Positions 24,173 to 32,153 of a stretch of DNA of 64,000 bases are shown piece after piece. Below the pieces are notes generated by a model, which made no database searches, was not told where the DNA came from, and saw only the letters and a list, made by a program, of their open reading frames with translations. Every line of letters starts with the position of its first letter. Position 1 is the stretch's first letter. Source of the DNA: Catellatospora sp. IY07-71 (lineage in GTDB: Bacteria; Actinomycetota; Actinomycetes; Mycobacteriales; Micromonosporaceae); the NCBI RefSeq assembly GCF_018326265.1, contig NZ_AP023360.1, positions 164,501 through 228,500 of the forward strand. The letters run 5' to 3'. A program made the translations under genes and the position numbers.

Positions 24173-24805
24173 CGACTGCCCGGCGTCAACTGCCAAACCG
24201 TGTTCGATGCCCGGCCAGACGGCCGCCCAAACGGCCTGAGCGACGGTGTCGGGATCGCCGGTGCCGTCGACATGTACCGCATCCGACAGTACGTCTTTGT
24301 AGGCGGCATGGCCCACGTTCAGATATTCGATGTCCTCGTGGTCGTCGCCGCGCTGCTCGATCCGGTCGTAGGCCAGGGCAGGCGGGACGTCGAGAAAGAT
24401 GATGACAGCCGGGCGGGGGAAGGGGGCATAAGCCGCGCGTACCAAGCGCTCGAGCCGGTCGCCGCCGCCGTGTGCCCGAATGCTCACCAGCTGGCAGGGC
24501 GTGTAGCGGTCCATCACCGCGATGCGGCCGGTCAGCCGGGCCGCCACCAGCGAGCGGGCGATGGCCAGCCAGCGCAGCACCGCCTCGATCAGCAGCAGCC
24601 CACGGCGGCCGACCAGGGCGATCGCGTCCGGCCGGCCCAGCCGGCGCGCGACACGCCCGAGGAAGCGCCGGCCGCCCGGATTCGGGCCGTACCGGGCGCT
24701 GATGCCGGCCGCGCACAGCGCCGCGGCCAGGCGTACCGCCTGGGTCGTCTTGCCCGAGCCGTCGATGCCGACCAGAGCGATCACCGACGCGCTCGTGCCT
24801 GCCAT
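24170..24805 (-). CDS. Thymidylate kinase-like P-loop kinase
   Basis: The 211-residue protein starts VIALVGIDGSGKTTQAVRLA, the Walker A motif of dTMP kinases (GxDGSGKTT). It continues with the DR-like IAVMDRYTPCQLVSIRAHGG and a lid-like EQRGDDHEDIEYL. It resembles the distant dTMP-kinase-like proteins found beside sugar or polysaccharide genes in actinomycetes more than the housekeeping Tmk. A role in nucleotide supply is likely but the substrate is not certain. ATG at 24805 has TAGCGT 7 bases upstream. Its last codon overlaps the MurR operator. Confidence 0.75.
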   Translation of the reverse strand: MAGTSASVIALVGIDGSGKTTQAVRLAAALCAAGISARYGPNPGGRRFLGRVARRLGRPDAIALVGRRGLLLIEAVLRWLAIARSLVAARLTGRIAVMDRYTPCQLVSIRAHGGGDRLERLVRAAYAPFPRPAVIIFLDVPPALAYDRIEQRGDDHEDIEYLNVGHAAYKDVLSDAVHVDGTGDPDTVAQAVWAAVWPGIEHGLAVDAGQS

Positions 24806-24812
24806 GCACCAG

Positions 24813-24818
24813 ACGCTA
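24813..24818 (-). promoter_or_regulatory. -10 hexamer TAGCGT of the kinase gene
   Basis: On the minus strand TAGCGT precedes the ATG at 24805 by 7 bases, the leaderless layout. Confidence 0.4.
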
Positions 24819-24928
24819 CCCTGCACCCGCCACAGGGTGATCCACAGTGCGGTCACGGACACGCTGTGCGATGGTCCGTGCAACTTCCATGACGCAATGG
24901 CATCTTCGGCTACCCCGGAGGCGCTCCC

Positions 24929-25822
24929 ATGGCAGAAGTGCACCATTTCGCGTACGGCTGGTTCAACCCGGTCGCCGCGTACCTGATGGCGTTCATCGGC
25001 TCCCTGCTCGGCCTGGTCTGCACGGCCCGCGCCCGGCGCGCCCCGACGGGCGGGCGGCGGGCGCGCTGGCTGATCATCGCGTCGCTGTCGATCGGCGGCA
25101 CCGGCATCTGGTTCATGCACTTCATGGCGATCATCGGCTTCGACGTGCCGGACAGCCCGGTCCGCTACGACGCGGTGGTCACGTTCATCAGCCTCGCGCT
25201 CGCCGTCGCCACCGTGGGCATCGGGCTGTTCATCGCCGGGCAGGGCCCCCGGTCGGCGCTGCGCGTCGTCGCGGGCGGCGGGTTCACCGGCCTCGGCATG
25301 GTCGCGATGCACTACACCGGCATGGCCGGGATGCGGGTGGCCGGCGACGTCGGCTACGACCTCGGCCTGGTCGGCGCGTCCGTGCTGATCGCCGTGGTCG
25401 CGGCGACGGTCGCGCTGTGGTTCACCGTGACGGTGTCGGGCAGGCGCGCCATCACCGCCGCCGCCGCCGTGATGGGCGTCGCCGTGTGCGGCATGCACTA
25501 CACCGCGATGGCGGCGGTCCGGATCACGCTGCGCACCGACGGCGACGGCGAGGTCTCCGGGCTCAGCCCGTTCGTGCTCATCGTGCCCATCGTGGTGCTG
25601 TCGGCGCTGTGCCTGATCGGTGTGATGTTCAGCGCACTGCAGGCCATGATGCAGGAGGAGTTCGACGGCACCGGAGTGGCCCGGCCCGGGCCGCACGCCG
25701 CCAATGCCGCCCTGGTCATCCCTGATCCGCGCGGCACCGACGACGAAATGGCACCGGTCAATCCACCGTTCAGCCTGGCCCGTGCGCTGGCCGACCGCAA
25801 CAGTGCCAGGGTGCCGCACTGA
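24929..25822 (+). CDS. MHYT-domain integral membrane sensor
   Basis: The 297-residue protein has seven predicted membrane helices and three copies of the MHYT motif: FMHFMAIIGF near residue 68, AMHYTGMAGM near 133 and GMHYTAMAAV near 190. The conserved Met/His residues in MHYT domains are thought to bind copper and sense O2, CO or NO. Unlike many MHYT proteins it has no attached GGDEF, EAL or kinase domain, only a 50-residue cytoplasmic tail, so it must signal through a partner or act alone. ATG at 24929 has GGAGG 7 bases upstream. Confidence 0.9.
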   Translation: MAEVHHFAYGWFNPVAAYLMAFIGSLLGLVCTARARRAPTGGRRARWLIIASLSIGGTGIWFMHFMAIIGFDVPDSPVRYDAVVTFISLALAVATVGIGLFIAGQGPRSALRVVAGGGFTGLGMVAMHYTGMAGMRVAGDVGYDLGLVGASVLIAVVAATVALWFTVTVSGRRAITAAAAVMGVAVCGMHYTAMAAVRITLRTDGDGEVSGLSPFVLIVPIVVLSALCLIGVMFSALQAMMQEEFDGTGVARPGPHAANAALVIPDPRGTDDEMAPVNPPFSLARALADRNSARVPH

Positions 25823-25868
25823 GGCTCGGCTCCACATCGGAGGGACGACGCGGGCTGCGCCGATCGGA

Positions 25869-25874
25869 TATAAA
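25869..25874 (+). promoter_or_regulatory. -10 hexamer TATAAA of a leaderless HD-domain gene
   Basis: TATAAA, an unusually good -10 for this genome, ends 7 bases before the ATG at 25882. Confidence 0.45.
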
Positions 25875-25881
25875 CACCGGC

Positions 25882-26607
25882 ATGGACGCGACCGCGCCGG
25901 CGTATCTCATGACCATGCCCCTGCACGCCATCACCGAGGTGCTCGGCGAGCAGGGGCTGCGCGACCGGTTCGCCCTGGAGATCGAGCGGCTGCCCGAGGC
26001 CGACCGCGCCGTGCTGGCCGAGGCCCTGGAGCTGGCCGCGCGGCTGCACGCCGAGCAGCGGCGGGTACGCGAGCCGTACCTGAACCACCTGCTGCGGGTC
26101 ACCATCCGGATCATCCACTACTACCGGATCACCGACCGGGACGTGCTGGTCGCCGCCCTGCTCCACGACTCGGTCGAGGACCAGCCGTGGGGCATCACCG
26201 GCCAGACCCACCGCAGCGGTCCGCCGCCGCGCGAGCAGGCCCTCGCGGTGCTCGCCGAGCGGTTCAGCCCCCGGGTCGCCTCGCTGGTCGCCGCGGTCAC
26301 CAACCCGGAGTACGACCTCGACCGCGACAAGGACGAGCAGTACCGGGCGCACGTGGTCGAGTCGCTGGACGTGGACCCGTGGGCGCGGGTCATCAAGGTC
26401 TCCGACTTCACCGACAACGGCGTGGGCGTCATCCACACCATCGGGCCGAAGGTACGCCGGGCCGCGACGAAGTACTCGCCGCTCGTGCCCGCCCTGCGCG
26501 AGCTGGTCGCGCGGGCGGACACGCCGCTTATCGGCGAGGTCAAGGCGCACATCTTCGCCCAGTTCGACCTCGCCGAGAAGCGGTTCGCGGCGATCCTCGG
26601 CCAGTAG
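25882..26607 (+). CDS. HD-domain phosphohydrolase (RelA/SpoT-hydrolase-like)
   Basis: The 241-residue protein has an HD metal-dependent phosphohydrolase core. The first His is in YLNHLLRVTIRI, the HD pair in LVAALLHDSVEDQ, and the late Asp in VIKVSDFTDNGVG. The order and spacing resemble the hydrolase half of RelA/SpoT proteins (H...HDxxED...D). It could hydrolyse (p)ppGpp or another nucleotide, but there is no synthetase domain and the substrate is unproven. It ends 6 bases before the convergent nrdB stop. Confidence 0.75.
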   Translation: MDATAPAYLMTMPLHAITEVLGEQGLRDRFALEIERLPEADRAVLAEALELAARLHAEQRRVREPYLNHLLRVTIRIIHYYRITDRDVLVAALLHDSVEDQPWGITGQTHRSGPPPREQALAVLAERFSPRVASLVAAVTNPEYDLDRDKDEQYRAHVVESLDVDPWARVIKVSDFTDNGVGVIHTIGPKVRRAATKYSPLVPALRELVARADTPLIGEVKAHIFAQFDLAEKRFAAILGQ

Positions 26608-26613
26608 GAGAGG

Positions 26614-27633
26614 TCAGAAGTCCTCGTCGAGGGTGACCGTGCCGGGCACCGCCACCTGGTACGCCGTCACCCGGCGCTCGAAGAAGTTGGCCAGCTCCTG
26701 CACGTCCTGCAGCGCCATGAACGGGAACGGGTTCGCCGCGCCGAACCGGGCGGGCAGCCCGAGCCGGGCCAGCCGCTGGTCGGCGACGTACTGCAGGTAC
26801 TGCCGCATGTCGGCCAGGGTCATGCCGGGCAGCCCGGCCCCGCACAGGTCCTCGGCGAAGGCCAGCTCGGCGTCGACGGCCTCCTCCATCATCCGGGTGA
26901 CCGCCTTGCCCATGTCCTCGTCGAACAGCTCCGGCTCCTCGGCCCGCACCGTGTCGACCACCGCGAACGCGAAGTCCATGTGCATGGACTCGTCACGGAA
27001 GACCCAGTTGGTGCCCGCGGCCAGCCCGTCCAGCAGGCCGCGCGAGCGCAGCCAGTACACGTACGCGAAGGCGCCGTAGAAGAACAGGCCCTCGATGCAG
27101 GCGGCGAAGCAGATCAGGTTGAGCAGGAAGCGGCGGCGCTCGTCGGCGGTGTGCAGCGCGGGCAGGTCGAACACCGAGTCGATCCACTGGAAGCAGAAGT
27201 TCGCCTTGCGGGCGATCGACGGGATGTTCTCCACCGCCGCGAACGCCTTCGCCCGCTCCTCGTCGTCGGGCAGGTAGGTGTCCAGCAGGGTCAGGTAGAA
27301 CTGCACGTGCACCGCCTCCTCGAACAGCTGGCGGCTCAGGTAGAGCCGGGCCTCCGGGGCGTTGATGTGGCGGTAGAGGTTCAGCACCAGGTTGTTGGCC
27401 ACGATGGTGTCGCCGGTGGCGAAGAACGCGACCAGGCGGTTCACCAGGTGCCGCTCGCCCTCGGACAGCCCGGCCAGGTCGGGCAGGTCGCTGCCGAGGT
27501 CCACCTCCTCGACGGTCCAGGTGTTGCGGATGGCGGCGCGGTAGCGCTCGTAGAAGTCCGGGTAGCGCATCGGCCGCAGGGTCAGGTCGAGGCCCGCGTC
27601 GAGCAGCATCTTCTTCGGGGTGGTCACTGGCAT
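26614..27633 (-). CDS. nrdB: Ribonucleoside-diphosphate reductase, small subunit (class Ia/Ib R2)
   Basis: R2 holds the diiron-tyrosyl radical that starts ribonucleotide reduction. The 339-residue protein has the iron ligands in order: Asp in FFATGDTIVANN, the ExxH of LFEEAVHVQFYLT with the radical Tyr four residues after His, Glu in CFAACIEGLFFYG and DESMHMDFAF. It ends in TVTLDEDF, the type of C-terminal tail that docks on R1. ATG at 27633 overlaps the end of nrdA by 10 bases; a GTG at 27627 (GTGA overlap) is also possible. Expression should follow the B12 riboswitch upstream of nrdA. Confidence 0.95.
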   Translation of the reverse strand: MPVTTPKKMLLDAGLDLTLRPMRYPDFYERYRAAIRNTWTVEEVDLGSDLPDLAGLSEGERHLVNRLVAFFATGDTIVANNLVLNLYRHINAPEARLYLSRQLFEEAVHVQFYLTLLDTYLPDDEERAKAFAAVENIPSIARKANFCFQWIDSVFDLPALHTADERRRFLLNLICFAACIEGLFFYGAFAYVYWLRSRGLLDGLAAGTNWVFRDESMHMDFAFAVVDTVRAEEPELFDEDMGKAVTRMMEEAVDAELAFAEDLCGAGLPGMTLADMRQYLQYVADQRLARLGLPARFGAANPFPFMALQDVQELANFFERRVTAYQVAVPGTVTLDEDF

Positions 27634-30053
27634 GCCTCGCAGATCTCCGGGTTCTCCAGGTTCAGGTCGATCAGGCTGCTCGCGGTGCGCAGCGGCTGCG
27701 CGGGCGCGGGAGCCGCCGCCTTGCGCACCGTGGTCTGCGCGATCGCGGTGGCGGGGCGGGAGCGCAGGTAGTAGGTGGTCTTCAGGCCCTTGCGCCAGGC
27801 GTAGGCGTACATCGAGGACAGCTTGCCGATCTCCGGGGCCGCCATGAACAGGTTCAGCGACTGCGACTGGTCGATGTACGGCATGCGCGCCGCGGCCAGG
27901 TCGATCAGCGCCCGCTGCGGCAGCTCCCACGCGGTGCGGAAGCGCCGCCGCAGCTCCGCCGGGATCTCCTCGATGCCCGCCACCGAGCCCTCGGCCGCCA
28001 GCACCCGGTCGCGCACCGCCGGCGTCCACAGGCCCCGCGCCTTCAGCTCCTCCACCAGGTAGCGGTTGACCTGGAGGAACTCGCCGGACAGGGTCTCGCG
28101 CTTGAACACGTTGGCCACCGGCGGCTCGATGCACTCGGCGCTGCCCGCGATCGAGGCGATGGTCGCGGTCGGCGCGATCGCGATCAGCAGCGAGTTGCGC
28201 AGCCCGGTGCGGGCCACCTTCGCGTGCAGCTCGTCCCACGCCCAGGGCCGGGTGGACACCGCGTCCGGGAAGTGGTCGGCGTGCAGCACCCCGCGCGCGG
28301 CGCGGGTGTCCCCGTACGACGGGTGCACCCCCAGCTCGACGGCCAGGTCGGCGCTGGCGTCGTACGCGGCCAGCGCGATCTCCTCCGCGATCCGGGTGGA
28401 CAGGGCCAGCGCCTCGGGCGAGTCGAAGTCCAGGCCGAGCGCGAAGAACACGTCGGCCAGGCCCATCACGCCCAGGCCGACCGGCCGCCACCGGTTGTTG
28501 GCCCCGGCCGCCTCGCCGGTCGGGTAGTAGGACAGGTCGATGGAGCGGTCCAGCATCCGCACCGCGACGCGCACGGTGTCGCCCAGCGCGGCGAAGTCCA
28601 CCCCGTCCGGGCCCAGGTGCGCGGCGAGGTTGATCGAGCCCAGGTTGCACACGGCGGTCTCGCCGTCGCTGGTGACCTCCAGGATCTCGGTGCACAGGTT
28701 GGACAGGTGCACCGTGTTGCCGGGCACGGCGGTCTGGTTGCAGGTCCGGTTGGCCGCGTCCTTGAACGTCATCCAGCCGTTGCCGGTCTGCGCCAGGGTG
28801 CGCATCATGCGGCCGTACAGCTCCCGGGCCGGGACGGTGCGCACCGCGCGCCCGGCGGCCTCGGCGGCCCGGTAGGCCCGGTCGAAGTCGTCGCCCCACA
28901 GGTCGACCAGCTCGGGCACGTCCTTCGGGTCGAACAGCGACCAGGCCGTGTCCGCCTCCACCCGGCGCATGAACTCGTCCGGGACCCAGTTGGCCAGGTG
29001 CAGGTTGTGGGTGCGCCGGCTCTCCTCGCCGGTCGAGTCGCGCAGCTGGAGGAACTCGTCGAGGTCGGCATGCCAGGTCTCCAGGTAGACGCACGCCGCG
29101 CCCTTACGTCGGCCGCCCTGGTTGACCGCGGCCACGCTGGCGTCCAGCGTGCGCAGCCACGGCACGATGCCGTTGGACAGGCCGTTGGTGCCGCGGATCA
29201 GCGAGCCGCGGGACCGGATCCGGCTCCACGACACCCCGATGCCCCCCGCGTACTTGGACAGCCGGGCCGCCTGGGCGTAGCGCTCGTAGATCGACTCCAG
29301 CTCGTCGCGCGGCGAGTCGAGCAGGAAGCAGCTGCTCAGCTGCGGGCGCCGGGCCCCGGCGTTGAACAGCGTCGGCGAGCTGGGCAGGTACGCCAGGCGG
29401 CTGAGCTTCGCGTACACCCGTGCGACCGCGGCCGTGCTGCCCGGCAGGCGGCGCCCGGCGGTGCCCGCGTCGCCGACCTCGCCCATCAGCCCGCAGGACA
29501 CCCGCAGCAGGAAGTGCTGCGGCGTCTCCAGCACCTTGCGGGTCACCGGGTGGCGCAGCAGGTAGCGGTCGTAGACGGTGCGCAGCCCGAAGTACTCGAA
29601 GCGGTCGTCGGCGGCCGGGTCGACGAGCTCCCCCAGCTCGTCCGCGTGCGCCGCGACGAACGCGGCAAGGTCGTCGGCGAGCAGCCCCGCCTCGTGCCCG
29701 GCCCGCACCGAGCCGGCGAAGTCGTGCACGCCCTGGGTGGCGGCCTCCTCCGCGACGTGCACGGCGAGCAGCCGCGCGGCGAGGCGGCTGTATCCGGGCT
29801 CCTGCACCACCAGCGCGGCGGCGGTCTCGACGGCGCGCAGCCGCAGGTCGGCCTCGGTCGCTCCGGGCCAGATCCCGGCCGCCACCGGGTCGAGCACCGC
29901 GCGGTGGTCCACGTCAGGCAGTCCCCGCGCGGCCTCGGCGAGCAGCGCCCCCAGCGCCGTGATGAGCGTCGTCGCGTCCTCGGGCGGCGTGCCCGGCCCG
30001 CCGGACCCGGACGTGCCGGTGGCGGTCGTGTTGCGGAAGGTCGTGCTGGTCAA
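27624..30053 (-). CDS. nrdA: Ribonucleoside-diphosphate reductase, large subunit (class I R1)
   Basis: R1 reduces ribonucleoside diphosphates to deoxy forms and requires oxygen to charge its partner R2. The 809-residue protein has the barrel with PTLFNAGARRPQLSSCFLL, the active-site NLCTEI (Asn-Cys-Glu), GSINLAAHL, the IAPTATIASIAG loop and the C-terminal redox CEACQ. N-terminal residues about 40-140 resemble an ATP-cone remnant but are divergent. The TTG at 30053 has GGGGGAG 7 bases upstream and is preferred; ATG at 30071 has no ribosome site. It is the first gene of nrdA-nrdB, controlled by a cobalamin riboswitch. Confidence 0.95.
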   Translation of the reverse strand: MTSTTFRNTTATGTSGSGGPGTPPEDATTLITALGALLAEAARGLPDVDHRAVLDPVAAGIWPGATEADLRLRAVETAAALVVQEPGYSRLAARLLAVHVAEEAATQGVHDFAGSVRAGHEAGLLADDLAAFVAAHADELGELVDPAADDRFEYFGLRTVYDRYLLRHPVTRKVLETPQHFLLRVSCGLMGEVGDAGTAGRRLPGSTAAVARVYAKLSRLAYLPSSPTLFNAGARRPQLSSCFLLDSPRDELESIYERYAQAARLSKYAGGIGVSWSRIRSRGSLIRGTNGLSNGIVPWLRTLDASVAAVNQGGRRKGAACVYLETWHADLDEFLQLRDSTGEESRRTHNLHLANWVPDEFMRRVEADTAWSLFDPKDVPELVDLWGDDFDRAYRAAEAAGRAVRTVPARELYGRMMRTLAQTGNGWMTFKDAANRTCNQTAVPGNTVHLSNLCTEILEVTSDGETAVCNLGSINLAAHLGPDGVDFAALGDTVRVAVRMLDRSIDLSYYPTGEAAGANNRWRPVGLGVMGLADVFFALGLDFDSPEALALSTRIAEEIALAAYDASADLAVELGVHPSYGDTRAARGVLHADHFPDAVSTRPWAWDELHAKVARTGLRNSLLIAIAPTATIASIAGSAECIEPPVANVFKRETLSGEFLQVNRYLVEELKARGLWTPAVRDRVLAAEGSVAGIEEIPAELRRRFRTAWELPQRALIDLAAARMPYIDQSQSLNLFMAAPEIGKLSSMYAYAWRKGLKTTYYLRSRPATAIAQTTVRKAAAPAPAQPLRTASSLIDLNLENPEICEACQ

Positions 30054-30220
30054 GCGTGCGCTCCCCCTCATCGAACGCGGGAGGGCACGCGAACAGCACT
30101 CATCCTGAGCCGGATGGGCACGGTCCACCGTGGACCGTCCCGCGCGGCCCGGTGTCCTCGACTCGTTCTGGTCCGGATGGACAGACGGGTCGAGGGCGCG
30201 TCGCGGGCTGGGCCGCGGCG

Positions 30221-30486
30221 CGCACGCCGGCAGGTCTTCGGGCTCGTGGGCGCGGCCGACCGGCCCGGCTCACGCCGCGCCGCACGTCGACCCCCTACGC
30301 CGTCGCTTCCCAGGCCGGACCCGGCCCAGTGCTGCTCCGCACCCTCTTCGCGGGAGGGCGCGGGACGGCTTCGTTCCCACTCACCGCTGCGGGGCAGCTC
30401 CGGAATCGCACCGGATTCCCTCAGCGCGAGGCCGCCTCACGACGGCTCGCGCGCACCCCTCGACCCCGTGCCTGAGGGCACCGGAG
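30221..30486 (-). promoter_or_regulatory. Cobalamin (AdoCbl) riboswitch upstream of nrdAB
   Basis: Read on the minus strand, the aptamer landmarks appear in order: GGTGCC near the 5' end (30475-30482); GAGGGAATCCGGTGCGA; CGCAGCGGTGAGTGGGAACGA; GCACTGG followed by CCTGGGAAGCGACG; and the B12 box GCCCGAAGACCTGCCGGC (about 30228-30247). The remaining 170 bases to the nrdA start hold the expression platform. Such riboswitches turn off the B12-independent class Ia enzyme when B12 is present, as in Streptomyces, where class II NrdJ takes over. This implies an nrdJ gene elsewhere in the genome. Confidence 0.92.
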
Positions 30487-30600
30487 GGGTGGACCAGCGA
30501 TGGATTCACACTACATCTAGTGGCACCGCGAGGAAAGCGACCCCATATGAAGTTCGGCGTGTCATCGATGGTCCATCGCGACAGTCGTCGATGGGCGCGC

Positions 30601-31059
30601 TCAGCAGGCGCAGGCGGCGCCGCTCGCGGGCGCCGTCAGCGGGTCCACGTCGTGTTTCTGCAACCCGAGCAGGCCCTGCGTGTCGAAGCCCTCGCGCACC
30701 CAGTACTCGTACCCGCCGAGCATCTCCTTGACCTGATAGCCCAGCCGGGCGAAGGCCAGCGCGGCCCGGGTGGCGCCGTTGCAGCCGGGCCCCCAGCAGT
30801 AGGTGACGACGACGCTGCCGGCGGGCACCACCTCGGCCGCCCGGCGGGCGATCTCCGCCGTGGGCAGGTGCACCGCGCCCGGCAGGTGACCCTGCTCCCA
30901 CGCCTCCCGCGAGCGCGAGTCGACCAGGACGAAGCCCGGCGTGCCCGACGCCAGATCGGCGTGTACATCGGACACGTCGGCCTCGAACGACAGGCGGGCG
31001 GCGAAGTGGGCGGCGGCGACGTCGGCGGCGGCCGGCGGGGTGCTGAGAACGGCGGACAT
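30601..31059 (-). CDS. Rhodanese-domain sulfurtransferase
   Basis: A single-domain rhodanese-like protein of 152 residues. VLVDSRSREAWEQGHLPGAVHLP is the classic opening, split by the DSR and GHxPGA motifs. The active-site loop VTYCWGPGCNGATRAALAF contains the persulfide Cys (YCWGPGCNG). GGYEYWVREGF closes the fold. It moves sulfane sulfur to a thiophilic acceptor. It has AGAGGAG 8 bases before ATG 31059 and diverges from the GlxA-type regulator, which may control it. Confidence 0.88.
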   Translation of the reverse strand: MSAVLSTPPAAADVAAAHFAARLSFEADVSDVHADLASGTPGFVLVDSRSREAWEQGHLPGAVHLPTAEIARRAAEVVPAGSVVVTYCWGPGCNGATRAALAFARLGYQVKEMLGGYEYWVREGFDTQGLLGLQKHDVDPLTAPASGAACAC

Positions 31060-31145
31060 GAGCTGCTCCTCTACGACTCGATCAACCACGTCCATCCTCG
31101 GCGGGCCGGGCTCCGCGGACGAGTGGCGGTGACGCCGCTGTTCGC

Positions 31146-31151
31146 TAAGAT
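31146..31151 (+). promoter_or_regulatory. -10 hexamer TAAGAT of the GlxA-type regulator gene
   Basis: TAAGAT ends 6 bases before ATG 31158 with no ribosome site between, which suggests a leaderless mRNA. Confidence 0.45.
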
Positions 31152-31157
31152 CTCGCC

Positions 31158-32144
31158 ATGGGTACGCCGCTGACGCTGGAGACCCGGCCCCGGCACCGGA
31201 TCGCGGTGCTGGCCTTCGCCGGGATGGCCCCGTTCGAGCTGGGCTGCGTGGTCGAGGTGTTCGGCCTGCCCCGCCCGGAGCTGGACGTGCCCTGGTACGA
31301 CCTGGCCGTCTGCGCCGAGACGCCCGACCCCATGCCGGCCGTCGGCGGCTTCACCGTCACCGCCCGGCACGGCCTGGACGTGCTCGCCGCGGCGGACACG
31401 GTGATCGTCCCCGGCGTCGCCGACGTGCACGCCCCCGTCTCCCCCGCCCTGGTGGCGGCGCTGCGCACGGCGGCCGCCCGGGGCGCCCGCATCGTGTCCA
31501 TCTGCTCCGGCGCCTTCGCGCTGGCCGCCGCCGGGCTGCTGGACGGCCGCGCCGCCACCACGCACTGGCGCTACGCCCCGCTGCTGCGCGAGCGGCACCC
31601 GCTGGTCGAGGTCACCCCCGACGTGCTCTACGTGGACAGCGGCCAGGTGGTCACCAGCGCGGGCAGCGCCGCTGGGCTGGACCTCTGCCTGCACCTGGTG
31701 CGCCGCGACCACGGCGCGCAGATCGCCAACACGGTCGCCCGGCGGCTGGTGCTGCCGCCGCACCGCGACGGCGGCCAGGCCCAGTTCATCGAGCTGCCGG
31801 TGCGCGACGTGGTCGACGACGACGGGGTCGCCCGCGCGATGGCCTGGGCGCTGGACCACCTCACCGAGCCGCTGACGGTCAACCTGCTCGCCGCGCACGC
31901 CCGGATGTCGCCGCGCAGCTTCCTGCGCCACTTCGCCCGGCACACCGGCACCAGCCCGATCCGGTGGCTCATCGAGCAGCGGGTGGCGGCCAGCCTGCCG
32001 CTGCTGGAGACCTCCGACTCCCCCGTGGAGCAGGTCGCCGCCGCCGTCGGCTTCGACTCCCCCGCCACCTTCCGCCACCACTTCAGCCGGTGTATGCGCA
32101 CGTCGCCGTCGTCATACCGCCGCACCTTCCGCACCCGCCCCTGA
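31158..32144 (+). CDS. GlxA-family regulator (DJ-1/PfpI-like plus AraC helix-turn-helix)
   Basis: The 328-residue protein has an N-terminal DJ-1/PfpI amidotransferase-like domain (residues about 13-180), with IVSICSGAFALAAAGLLDGR as the nucleophile-elbow region. Two AraC helix-turn-helix motifs follow (LTVNLLAAHARMSPRSFLRHF and SPVEQVAAAVGFDSPATFRHHF). GlxA-type regulators sense small nitrogenous or metabolic ligands through the first domain and often control a neighbouring gene. The divergent rhodanese gene, 98 bases away, is the likely target. Confidence 0.9.
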   Translation: MGTPLTLETRPRHRIAVLAFAGMAPFELGCVVEVFGLPRPELDVPWYDLAVCAETPDPMPAVGGFTVTARHGLDVLAAADTVIVPGVADVHAPVSPALVAALRTAAARGARIVSICSGAFALAAAGLLDGRAATTHWRYAPLLRERHPLVEVTPDVLYVDSGQVVTSAGSAAGLDLCLHLVRRDHGAQIANTVARRLVLPPHRDGGQAQFIELPVRDVVDDDGVARAMAWALDHLTEPLTVNLLAAHARMSPRSFLRHFARHTGTSPIRWLIEQRVAASLPLLETSDSPVEQVAAAVGFDSPATFRHHFSRCMRTSPSSYRRTFRTRP

Positions 32145-32153
32145 CCGCGGGCG

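Noticed and set aside
24806-25837. N-terminal extension of the thymidylate-kinase-like gene
   Set aside because: The upstream part is antisense to the MHYT gene and lacks any domain; the kinase fold begins at ATG 24805.
30130-31173. Plus-strand frame of 347 codons upstream of nrdA
   Set aside because: It runs through the cobalamin riboswitch and then antisense to rhodanese.
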